Assembly: GCA_021018995.1 (NCBI GenBank)
Contig: CM037589.1
Span: 60,710,101-60,774,100 of the forward strand
DNA: 64,000 nt
Direction of reading: 5' to 3'
DNA from: Chloranthus sessilifolius
Lineage: Eukaryota; Streptophyta; Magnoliopsida; Chloranthales; Chloranthaceae
The position numbers and the translations under genes were made by a program. Positions 1 through 11,800 of the stretch are shown piece after piece. Numbering within the stretch: position 1 is the stretch's first letter; every line of letters starts with the position of its first letter. The notes under the pieces are model-generated. The model ran no database searches, was not told where the DNA came from, and saw nothing but the letters and a program-made list of their open reading frames with translations.

Positions 1-540
1 ACCAGGTGGACAAGCAAGTGAGGAGCTATTATCTTATAGGGCGCCATGCACATTGATTTCAAGTGGTTGAACCATATTACTAAAAAAAACTGGAATTTTT
101 TTTTTTTTTTTAAATGACTAAGTTACCCTGGTGGTTGCACCTAGGGTAACTTAGTCAACGATCTAGCAAATACCCATTGTCTTCTACCTTAGGTAGGGTC
201 CTATCGACTGACAAAGACGAACTTCGATGTGCCAATGCTAGATTATAAACTCTTTATCTCTTTTTTCTTAAATCTTTTCTTTAAGAAACTGAAATCTGAG
301 AGAGGGTCTTCTTTCCATGTGGAGCCTCCATTAATGGAAGCTCAAATCTGAGAGAGGGTCTTCTTTCCATGTGGAGCCTCCATTAATGGAAGCTCCACAA
401 ATTTTTTCTGTACATGCAGATTATAAAACATGAAATTTAGATTCGTATCAATAGACTGCCATTAAAGTTCAAAAGTGATCAGTCGTAACACAATAATCAG
501 CAGCTATCAATTTTATATAAAACTGTTAATCTAAGATCGC
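1..540. other. 3' flank with a near-perfect hairpin and a 52-bp tandem duplication
   Basis: At about 114-157 a 15-bp stem (TGACTAAGTTACCCT and its complement) encloses a short loop. At 292-343 and 344-395 a 52-bp unit is tandemly repeated; each copy contains a near-palindrome, GGAGCCTCCATTAATGG followed by its partner arm. No gene is seen. Confidence 0.6.
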
Positions 541-617
541 CTGTGAAAGAGCTGGGAGAGAGAGAGAGAGAGAGAGAGGGGTTGAAAGAGAACGGTTCAG
601 AGAGAGAGAGAGGGGGT

Positions 618-654
<37 letters not shown>

Positions 655-735
655 GAAGAGAGGGGAGAACCGTTAAGACGGTGAGAGAGGTTTAGAGAGA
701 GAAAGAGGGAGAGTGGTTTAGAGGGTGAGCGAGGT

Positions 736-771
<36 letters not shown>

Positions 772-830
772 GTGTTTAGAAGGAGAGAGAACGGTGGAGA
801 GATGGTGGGGTGAGAGAGAGAGAGCTTTTT
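541..830. repeat. AG/GT-rich microsatellite cluster
   Basis: Long interrupted (AG)n runs with a short (GT)n run near 735-748. Low-complexity sequence, no coding potential. Confidence 0.9.
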
Positions 831-1120
831 ATTTAAGGTGCAATTTTTTTCTTAATTTTGGATGCAATCATAGGAAACATGTGCAAGGACAAATTAGGTA
901 AATGATTGACTTGAAGAGGCATTTTCATATGAAAGATATCCCCAATTGGGATTAATGGACGAGTAAAGGGGGAAGGAACTTCACTCCCATTTCCATTTCC
1001 ATTTCCACTTCCACGGTATCTTATAATATAATAGAAGAAATGTCACGTCTGACTCAAGGAAAGCAACTTCACAGGCTCAGTGCTTTACAGTGCCCGAGGA
1101 GGGATATAGAGAAGGATCAG

Positions 1121-1293
1121 ATGAAGGGCATTCCATATGTCTGTTGGAAGCTTGATGTACGCCCAGACGTGTACACGGCCGGACATTGCCTATGCTGTGG
1201 GTTTACTAACTAGATACCAAAGTCACCCAGGTATGGAGCATTGGAAAGCTGCCTTCAAAGTAATGAGATATCTTCAGGGGACCAGAGACTAAA
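1121..1293 (+). pseudogene. Ty1/copia reverse transcriptase-RNase H junction fragment
   Basis: With one frameshift near 1143 the plus strand reads MYAQTCTRPDIAYAVGLLTR followed by YQSHPGMEHWKAAFKVMRYL. This is the conserved copia segment just after the RT catalytic domain. It stops at a TAA at 1291. A short, dead piece. Confidence 0.8.
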
Positions 1294-1549
1294 TGATCAC
1301 ATAACGGCAGCTTAGCGCGTATTCTCGTATCGTATGATAAAGTCAAGTAAAGACTAGAGCATAGCGCATAAGGCACTCAAGCGTGCTTCAAGCGAGAAAA
1401 AGTTTGTTTGATAAACCAGGAGCCCTAATCTCTTATGGAAAAACAGTGGGAACGCGGTCAAATAGATCAATGGTTGGCCCGCAATCACTTGAAAACTAGA
1501 GATTCTTTCTTTGAAACCATACGCTACATGTGTGAAACCATTGGCTGCT

Positions 1550-2390
1550 TCTGCTTTGGCTCAGACAAATGGAGATTGTTTTTCGTCCCAATCTTTCACA
1601 TAATAGATTTTAACATACATGAGATTACCATCAGACAATCAAATATTAATTTCATATTGCACATCCTAAAAAGTGACCCAAGAACCATGTTTGATGGTAT
1701 GTCTACAATCATATGTGTGCCACAGGGAATCAACATCTAACCATCTTAAGGTAATGAATCAAGATATATTGCATAGAAGATTATTGGGACAAAAATGATC
1801 TCCATGACCAATTCAAAGCAGCCAATGAGTTTGCACGTATAATTGATGGTTGCCAAAAATGAATCTCTAGAGGCAGTAATGGTCCATATTACAATGACGG
1901 TTTGGGCCAGTAATATAAGGTTGACAATATGGCAACCTGAAGGTGGCAGGCTCGAGCTCAGCTTGCTATAAATAAATAAAAATTAAAAATAACGTATCCA
2001 ACGAATGATCTACGGATTAAAAAAAATATTTAGCTGGAAGCTATTATCTAATTACATATTTGTGTTTTGCACGTAGAGAAGCTGCAGAGATGATGTTTTT
2101 GGGTACCTTTATTTTCAACCAAATATTCTTCCTTCTGAACTCGGAATGCAAGTGCTTAAACCGTTGACTCCTTTAAATCAAATGATGGAGATCATTTTTA
2201 GTCCCAATATTTGACGCACTAGATCTTGAGATCATGGTCTTACCGCCAAACAGTTAGATTTTGACTATGTGTGGCACACATCCCAAACAATGATCCAAGA
2301 ATAGCGTTTGATGTATGGGAAGAAAGTGATCTCCATTGTCTGCTTCAAAGCAGTCCGCTTTATAACAGCAAAGATAATGTACAGTACATC
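1550..2390. repeat. Dispersed non-coding repeat copies and a SINE-like tail
   Basis: The sequence around 1560-1740 (GGAGATTGTTTTTCGTCCCA) recurs in diverged form at about 2155-2350, 4980-5040 and 18807-18960. At about 1890-1978 there is a tRNA-like B box (GGCTCGAGCTC) followed by an A-rich tail, resembling the element at 49796-49885. The family is not identified. Confidence 0.45.
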
Positions 2391-2663
2391 AGGCTCCCGC
2401 TACTATAAATGGAATCAACCCGGACCCAGTCCCCACCGGACCTGAATCTCTACATCCATTTATAAGAGAGATGAGTGGGCATAATCAGATCAATGGGGAA
2501 GGCGCCATAGAAGGGAGATTTTTCAAATTATCAGATTCCCGAGGAAAACAATATGAAAAAATTGAATACAAGAAAATTGCCACTGCAGCTGGGAATCGTT
2601 TTCTTCATTCTCGGGAAGGAAGCTGCTGTTGGTTACATAGAGTAAAGAAGTATAATAATTAAG

Positions 2664-2882
2664 TTACTCGGAGCTGGAGTCGTAGAAATCGCTCGGGCAA
2701 GGAGTCATAACCTCGGATTCCAGCACTTGCACCACCCTATGCATGGTGGGCCGATCCTCGGGGCCTGATGACACACACTGGATTGCGACCGACAGGAGAG
2801 CGTCCAAGCTCTCCGTCTGCACTCCCTCACAGTGGGGGTCGATGATTTCTCTTTGCCTGTCCTCTACTACCAAGAAATTCAA
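2664..2882 (-). CDS. FEI1: FEI-like exon 13: kinase C-terminus and stop
   Basis: It encodes the last 72 aa, from [20 protein letters not shown] through [20 protein letters not shown] to DFYDSSSE and TAA. Acceptor TTTGCAG. The ending matches the conserved FEI C-terminus. No convincing nearby polyadenylation signal could be chosen. Confidence 0.95.
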   Translation of the reverse strand: MNFLVVEDRQREIIDPHCEGVQTESLDALLSVAIQCVSSGPEDRPTMHRVVQVLESEVMTPCPSDFYDSSSE

Positions 2883-5800
2883 CTGCAAACAAAAAAAATG
2901 AGTAGAAGTTATTGCACAAAGGTTAAATAGCCTGACTGAAGTTGTCCAGTGATTTAAAAACTGGATCAGACCAGCCAGTTCAACTGGAACCGGGAGCCTA
3001 ACCGGTTTGGTCCGCTCAAAAACAAAACCTTCGGTGTTTTTGTTCAACCGGTGACCCACTTGATTCATCCGGTTCACAAAAAATCGGGCTTGTTCATATA
3101 AATATATATCTATTTTTTATTCTAAAATTTAAACCTCCTTATTTTTTTTTGTTGAAATTAAAATAGCTTAAAAAATACCTATTAGTTAATTAGTTTAGAA
3201 ACATATACAAATTACTTAATAGTTTAGAAAAAGGAATGGATAAATTCCTAATCCAAGTAGAAGTCTTTCAAAAAGTCAGCATTCTTAAAATATATTAATA
3301 TTTTTAGTGAATTGATAAATAATAAATATTTGAATTCATTATTATTTTTAGTAGTTTAAAATTTTTAAACAATTTATTTTTTAGAATTAAATTGTTAATG
3401 TATACATATAGATATCGATCTATTTATATATTTATTTAAAATAATGCTTTGTTTAACCAATCTGGTCCACACAATCACCCGGTCCGACCGTATCGGTTCC
3501 CTCACCGGTGTGGCTTTCGGCCAGGTTTTCAAAACATTGAAGTCATCCATTATACTGGCTAGGTACCTCAACGATATTTTAGTCATTTTATCTATCAGTT
3601 TGACCACTGAACCTGACTCTGAGAAAGATAGGTTTGTCAAGGGTATTTCAGTAATTCACCCAACAGTTTGGGACTAAACCTGGGTTGAAGACATCTAAGT
3701 TTGTTAAGGGTTTTTTTATCATTTCATCAAAATTTTAGAATCCAGGTTTCGTATAGAAAACAGCATATCAAACACATGATATATCCCTCACCGCATGATA
3801 TATCCCTCACCAAACAAACCTCTTTATTTTTTATTGTTGAAATTAACATAGCTTTATAAATACCTATTAGTTAATTCGTTTAGAAACATATACAATTTAC
3901 TTAAATAATTTAGTAAAAGGAAAGGATAAATTTCTAATCCAAGAAGAAGTCTTTTGAAAGTGTTTCAACAAGTCAACATTCCTAAAATATATTAATATTT
4001 TTAGTGAATTGATAAATAATAAATTCATTATTATTTTTAGTAGTTTAAAATTTTTAAACATTTTTTTTTAGAATTAAATTGTTAATATATACATATAGAT
4101 AATGATCTATTTATATATTTATTTAAAATAATGCTTTGTTTAACCAATCTGGTCCACCCAATCACCCGGTCCGACCAAATCAGTTCCCTCGCCGGTGTGG
4201 CGTCTAGTCAGGTTTTCAAAACATTGAAGCCGTCCATTGAACTGGCTAGGTACCTTAACGATATTTTAGTCATTTTATCTATCAGTTTGACCACTGAACC
4301 TGACTCTGAGAAAGCTAGGTTTGTCAAGGGTATTTCAGTAATTCACCCAACAGCTTAGGACTAAACCTGGGCTGAAGACATCTAATTTTGTTAAGGGGTT
4401 TTTCTTTATCATTTCATCAAAATTTTAGCATCCCGGTTTAGCATAGAAAACAGCATATCAAACGCATGATATATCCGTCACCAAATAAAAACAATTAAGA
4501 GGGGGTGTGTGTGCCCCCAGGATTAGTCGGGAGCTCTGAGAAGGCCGGATTCTGTGGTTAATGAATAAAAAAAAAGTGTGGCTTGATTTTAAAACGAAGC
4601 CAAGAAAATCGCAACAAACAGAAAATTTAAGTCGGAAGGATTTTGCACACAAATTAATGTTAGAAGGTTTTTTTTTTTAATTTCTTTATTTATTTTTATT
4701 TATAACAAGATAAATGACAGCAAGAAAGCAAATTTCTTCTTATGGGAATCTGGAAAGAGCTGGTATAGGGTAACTGACCCATTCCCAATCTAAAGCTTGT
4801 GCGGATCACTTTTTTGAACATGTGGCACTATTTTTAATCAAGTGTGACATCTGATATGAAGACCACGATCTATATGGTGTCGAAGTTACATAAGAAAAAC
4901 ATCTCTATTGTGCGATTCAAACTGTCAAATATCTTTAAATTGTAAATCTGCAAAATCAGTTTTAGCTGTTCATTTTAAAGAAATTTGACTGCTTTGAATC
5001 ACAAGACGGAGATTTTTTTTCACATTAGGTCCTGCACATCACGGGGAACACAGAGATGAAAAAAGGCGCCGCGTGCCCAAAATCAGTGACGCGTTCTTAC
5101 TCTATATTAAGTCATCTGAAAAAGCTCCACCATGAAACTGACAGCATTACATAGAGACGTACCCATCCGACAATATTAAGGCCTTTCTCAATAAATGATG
5201 AATCGGTAGGTCGTTTTCCACTCAATACTTCAAGAACCAGAACACCAAAACTATACACATCGGTCTTCTCTGTTGCTCTGCCGCTTTGCATGTACTCTGC
5301 ATACATTAATTATTATGAAAAGTTGACTTAGTAACTGAGAAATGGCCACTAATAGAATCATTTATCTTGAAAAATAAACCAGACGATTACTACACGCACC
5401 ACTTATTTCTCCCTGCACACCCAAAACAAAAATAAAGTGGTTTGCAGATAGCAAAAGTTTGTGTGCTCCTACAAATTTTTAACTTTATTTAACTGAAAGA
5501 GAAACAAGATTAAGAAAATTTTGTGTGCATTCAAAAGCTGCTATGAACACACTTTTGTCAAGTAATACATATTTTGTATCTTTATTAGCCAAAATTTATT
5601 ATTATTACTGTTTTCATTAATTGATTTGCTGATAGCAAAAGTTGGTAGAAATAATGTGCGGGAAGATAAATGTGGTGTGCACATAGCAGCCCCTCCAAAT
5701 AAAATGAATCCTGGAGCACAATCTTCGTTGACCGTGTTAATATGAAATCTTTATACAATTTTAACTTCTTCAATAAAAGATAAATAGGATTAATGCAGTT

Positions 5801-8800
5801 TGGATAACATCTCAATTAGGATTAAATGATTAATGCAGGTTGGATGACAGCTCAAAAAGTATTAATGCAAAGCTAACCCCGTATTAGATGGGATAAGGCT
5901 ACACACACACATACACACAAATAACACTAACAGAGCCAGGTAGGGAAGAGCGGAGCAATGCCCATCTAAACTTTTTGCCAAGTAATACATATTTTGTATC
6001 TTTATTAGCCAAATTTTATTATTATTACTGTCTTCATTAATTGATTTGTGGATAGCAAAAGCTGGTGCGCAACTAGAAATAGTGTGCAGGAAGATAAATG
6101 TAGGTGAATCCTAGAGCACAATCTTTGTTGTACCGTGTTAATATGAAATCTTTAAACAATTTTAACTTCTTCAATAAAAGATAAATAGGGTTAATGCAGT
6201 TTGGATGACATCTCAATTAGGATTAAATGATTAATGCAGGTTGGATGACATCTCAAAAAGTATTAATGCAAAGCCAACCCCATATAGACGGGATAAGGCT
6301 ACACTCACACACACACACACACAACACTAACAGAGCCAGGTAGGGAAGAGTGGAGCAGTTGCCCATCTAATTTTTGGAAAGCAATGTACTAGGATTAACA
6401 GACCAAGAGGCTATAGTGCACTTTCCCTCCTCTTCAACGGTGCAATAGATAAAATATGTATCAGTGATTAAGAGTTAAAGTTAGGTTGATAAAGGTTGCA
6501 CTCACTTGCAATCCACAACTTTCCTTCTGGGAGTTCAGTGATTTCCCAGGTGTGATTCTGCTCAAGAGTCTTCGTCTCCTGCAACATGTCCTCTTTCCAT
6601 TCTGAATGGGATAAGGTCTTGAGACAGAAGATATAGAAATGAAATCCAACGAACAGAAGAAACTAGAAATAAGAGGCAGAAAAGGTATGATAGGACACAA
6701 ACTTACTGATGGGATACCTTATACCCTTGTGCAGGGCAATGGGAAGAGCGAATCTGACAATTGAGGAGGTTCATCGACTCTTGGACCAGTCTCCAGAGAT
6801 GACATTTTGATCCGTGTCTTGAGTGAGAGGGGAAGAAGCCTTATTTTGTCTCCCTTTTCTGCAAAGAACTTTCCTTTTTCAAACTTGTCAAATTGGACCG
6901 CCTCAGGATTACTACCACTTGCAAGTTCCTCAACATCTTCCTCACCTTCCTGAGTAGCATAAGGCAATGGTACTGGAACATCAGTGTTCTCTTCTTGCAT
7001 ACGGTTCTCCCCCTGAAGAGAGCACTACTGATAGGACATATAAAACTGGGTGGATTCGGAAGGTGACGCTCATTGTAACAAAACACTTCCCAATCAATGG
7101 ATCGTAACACTTGTATCCTTTTTTAGATGGAGGGTAGCCAATAAAAATACATCTCATGACTTCAGGAGAGTTTATCACGATGAATAGAATGGACATGCAA
7201 AACAGAGACATCCAAAGATCCGGGGTGGAACTGGAAAGAGACTAATGCCAGCGAACAACAATTTAAATGGACACTCATCCCCTAGGACAGGTGTAGGCAT
7301 TTAATTAATAAGGTAACTAACTGTAAGGACAACATCACCCCGTATGTTTTGGAACATTCATATTGAGGAGAAAAGAGTGAGCAACCTCAAGAAGATGCCA
7401 ATTTTTTCATTCTATCGCTCCATTTTGTTGTGGAGTATACGAGCAGTAGGTTTGCCACTCAATTCCACGAGAGCGAGGGTACGATTGTAGACGCTGGGAG
7501 TACTCACCCCCATTATCTGATCTTAAAACCTTCACTTGCTTGCAATTGAGTTTGAGCCAGCTTATGATAGACAGGAAAGATCAAACTAACTTCATCCTTG
7601 GTTCTCAGCGAAAGCATATAACGAGTGCCCTCATCAGCAAATGTGATAAATAACGAAACCCATGTAAAGCAACTACTAGGGAAAGACCCTAAATATCAGA
7701 GTGAACAACATGAGAAAGGAATAATACATTTATTATTACTAACTGTATAAGAAATCGACAATATTTTGGAAGCTGGCACACTTCACACAAAAAATTTTAT
7801 ACTCATCATGACTAAACAGTTTTGGAAATAAGAGAAGGAAAGGTGGGTATGGAAGATGTCCCAAATGACGGGTGGCATAAATGAGCAATCTCTAATGACA
7901 TGGCAGAAACATCAAATCTCGAAACCCTTTGATCTTCAAAGATGTACAGGCTCCTCCCCTTATGTTCACGACCAAATGCCTTCCCCTTAGTTAGGCCCTG
8001 AAACGGGCAATATGAGGGAAAGAATGTTACACTGCAATTCATAGACTTGAAGGAGAGAAGACTCGGACATTTTAGGAATATGCGGTGTAGAATCAAGAAA
8101 AAGACCGCCAACATGTACATTGCGTTGCCCCGTTTCTAGGACAAGAGAACCATCAGGAACAAGAATACATAGAGATGATAGGGGCATAATACAATCAAAC
8201 AGTGAAGACATATCAGGCATGCTTAGTTGTTCTTGAGTCAATGATCCAGGTAGACTGTGATGAAGATGAAGTGTGCAGATCCAATGATACTCATCTTAGA
8301 GAGATGAAAGGAAGAGGAGACCTATGTTCAGCTCTCTGCATGAGGTCATGGTACTCTCTCTGTGTACAGCTCTCTGCATGAGGTCATGGTACTCTCTCTA
8401 TGTACTGCTCTCTGCATGAGGTAATGGTACTCTTTCTGTGTAAGAGTAACTGAGGTTGGAGGCATAGTAGGGGGATGTTGAACCGCTAGAGTCAGAGGAG
8501 GCATAACAGATGTCTGTGTAGATCCATCCTCAACAATAAAGCAACGATTATTCGAAACTTCGGACGCCAACAATGTCCCAACACGTCTCTCTTAGGTGTC
8601 CCTTTCTTCCATAGTGGGTACAATTCAACTTTTCTTTTTCTACCCATGATAGGCCACTTTTGTTGGGGTCTTCGTCCCTACACATGCAGAAGCCGCTAAA
8701 CTTGATCGAACCAGACTTCACAAAAGCCGAGACGATAGAATTCGAGGGCCCATACTTTCAACTACTAGAGAAGGAAGTCAAAGATCTTCACACCATGTGG

Positions 8801-11800
8801 ATCCGATGGTGATTGATGGCGCCGTAGAAAGAGAATCACAATTTTATCTTCCTATCACATATATATAGATTTCTTAATCATGGTTTTAAAACTCGCCGAG
8901 TCGACTCGGAACTCGGGCAAGTCGACTCGACCCAGTTTCGGGTCGACTCGGCTATAAACTCAAAATGGGGTGAAACTCGATCGACTCGCCGAGTCGACTC
9001 AAAAACTCGACTGAGTTTGTCATCTCGGTGAGTCAACTTAAAGCTCTTTAAGTTATGGCTGGCGGGGGTTTAAACCAATTTTAAGGGCATACTTGTAAAT
9101 TAGCAAGTATGCCCCTTTTATATTTAAGGCTTTTAGGGCTTCAGCCCTCGTCTCCATAGAAACCCGACGATATCTCGTCTCCACATAAACCAGACGAGAA
9201 AAGAAAGAAAGAAGAAGAAGAAGAAGAAGAAAGAAGAAAGAAGAAGAAAGAAGAAAGAAAGAAGAAGCAGCCTTGAGCCGAGCAGAGCCTCTTCAGTAGT
9301 TCACTTCAGCAATTAAAAGGTGAGTATTTTTATTTTTTTAAAGAAAATATGTTTTTTTTTTATGCCAATTTTGTTTATGAAACTATTTAGGCACAATTTT
9401 ATGCTCTTTTATGCCAAAATCTTTTCCTTTATGCCAAAAAAAGCAGAAGTGAGTATAAGCTACATTTTTTAGGGTTTAGGGTTTAGGGTTTAGGGTTTAG
9501 GGAATTTGTGTTCTTTTTTTTTTTCCTACTTTATTACCCACAAATGCCCTAAAATTTCCTGAGATCTATTTTCTTTTTTTTTTGCCACAGCTGCCTTAAT
9601 AACCCGAGTCGGAGCGAGTCGAGTCAGACCGAGTTTCCGAGTTGACTCTACTCGGATGATTTTCGAGTTGAGTCGAGTTTCCGTGTTTTAAAACCATGAT
9701 CTTAATAGTTATCATGTTGCACATGTACACTCTAGGGGTTGTGTATAAAAACAAAAAAAAAAGAATAAAAAAGAGATTATATTGAAAAAAAAGGGATTGC
9801 AATTTTGAATTGAAAATCATATATTCCGGAGTGGTCATACGGACTAAGGTAGACATGGGAAAACTTGGGTTGTAGCGCACTAGAAAATTACAACTTAGTG
9901 CATGCACACCTGTGAGAGAGATGATGAGCGTCTCGGCTGGTCTAACTCCACAGATCCTTGCTCAGAAAGGACTATCACGATTCCAAAGCTTTGGGCTTGC
10001 GAGTGGTTTGTTGTCATTGCACTAACCTCTATGAGGTTGAGTGGGAGATGTTAGTTTTTGTGTAGCCTAGGGATCACTTATACAACCCCTAAAGTGTGCA
10101 TGTGCAACATGGTAGCTACTCACATATTTATGTATATGTGATAGGAAGAGTTTTTAATACACACTTATTGTGAGTTTTCTCTTTCCCTCTCTTCTCTACA
10201 AGCCTTAAACAAATAAAATTGTGATTATCTTCCTACCGTGCCATCAATCACCGTTGGATCCACATGACCTGAAGATCTCTGACTTCCTTTTCTAGTAGTT
10301 GCAAGTACAGACCGTCAAATCCTATCATCTCAGCTTTTATGAAGTCCAAGCTTGTAGAACCGGCTCGATCAAGTCTAACCGCTTCCGCGTGAGTAGGGAT
10401 GAAGATCCCAACAAGTTTGGCTTCATCCTCCTCTACCACCTGATCTACCACCACCAGGCCGGAACTCAAAAAAGGAGGGAAGAGCAGAGCGCTTAGAAGC
10501 ATCTATGGCCACATGCATAACCTGCCGTCTCCACTCTTCATGTAATAATAGAGCGAAGATAGTGCCAAGCGAGGGACATTCTTCATGTCAAAGAATACTA
10601 GTGTGAACACTTTCATACTTGGAATTAACCCTCTCAATATATCAAATACTTTCTTCCTTCCAATGTATGTTTTTTTTACGTACTATACACAAAAAATTTG
10701 CATAGAAAATAGACTCATTCACAAATAGATTGCAACAAATTTCTCCTTGCTAGGAGAGGGTTTTATTAATAATGTTGGACTTAACACTTCCAAGTATCGC
10801 CTTCAATTGCCCGTTAATTACCTCAATAATAAATACCTCTTTTTAAAAGGTACGAAATATTTACATCTCTAAAAATAAACAAAAAATCCTAGTTTTTAGA
10901 TCTTCTTCAGCATCATCTTCGCCTTTATCTTCAGCGTTAGTAGGCTAAGAGATAAATACTCAAAATGTTGTCTTCGTCTAAAACCCGCATCATGTGGAAT
11001 AAAGGACGACGGATATATGAAACTCTGCGCTGAAAGTCAGACCCGTCCGATTGATAGGCATGGAGGTGTATGGGTGCGAGGAGCTCATGGACGAATCTTA
11101 ATACAAGCTCTTGATGTCGAGGTTCGAAGATGATTTCGAACACTGGGTCCATGACTTCCCCTTTTGATAACTGACCATCAAATTCATTAGTATTCTTAAT
11201 CATAGGAGTATAGGACTAAATTCCTTAGAATTTGGACTTAGTTTTCATAATGGGCCTCGATCTGGGTTGTGCCCTTTACGAGCCCATTATGATTCAAACT
11301 TGAGTTTGAGAATTTCATATGGACTTTGGTGTTATTCCAGAATAATTGATTATGATTCGGGCCTTAAGCCTCATCATTTGGATGATTTGGGCCTTGGTCC
11401 AATATGGTCCTTTAGGGTCTTTTGATTTGATTTAGACCTTAGCTGATCATGATGAATCATCGCGTTAATTGCGCATTGAAATTGAACTGTGAGGGAAACC
11501 CCAATGACAGTAAGATTGATCATGGAGCGATTATGTTACGCGGAATGATGATACTTTGGTCATGATCGCATGAAGTAATAATCCTTTAATGTTGATCATG
11601 ATCATTTGAAATGGTGATCAATCGATGTTGATTGTAATCGCACAGAGCAATGAAGATCATGATCGCGCGTAACGACGATCGTGATCTTATTGAATGATGA
11701 TTTATAATCTTGGATATAGACACTTGAACTAGTTCGTAATCACCACCCCAAATATACGATAACTTAACCTCAATTTTGTAATTACAACCCACTTATATAA

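Larger units (their letters stand above)
8655..10430. repeat. Inverted LTR-like pair, left arm split by a hAT-like insertion
   Basis: The left arm (8655-8878 plus 9699-9770) is the reverse complement of the right arm (10049-10430). At 10039-10048 a purine run GAGTGGGAGA precedes TGTTAGTTTTTG, which looks like a polypurine tract and LTR start. The arms therefore resemble two LTR ends facing opposite ways, with about 280 bp between. Neither a primer site nor a polyprotein was found. Confidence 0.6.

Noticed and set aside
541-830. Regular short repeats that might suggest a CRISPR-like array
   Set aside because: Simple AG/GT microsatellite in plant DNA, without unique spacers.
1435-1740. 101-codon plus frame
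   Set aside because: No known motif. The second half is part of a dispersed non-coding repeat also seen near 2155 and 18807. Judged chance.
3395-4358. Paired 75-81-codon frames conserved between two copies
   Set aside because: The similarity is due to the tandem duplication itself. Frames exist on both strands of the same copy, and no protein family is recognised.
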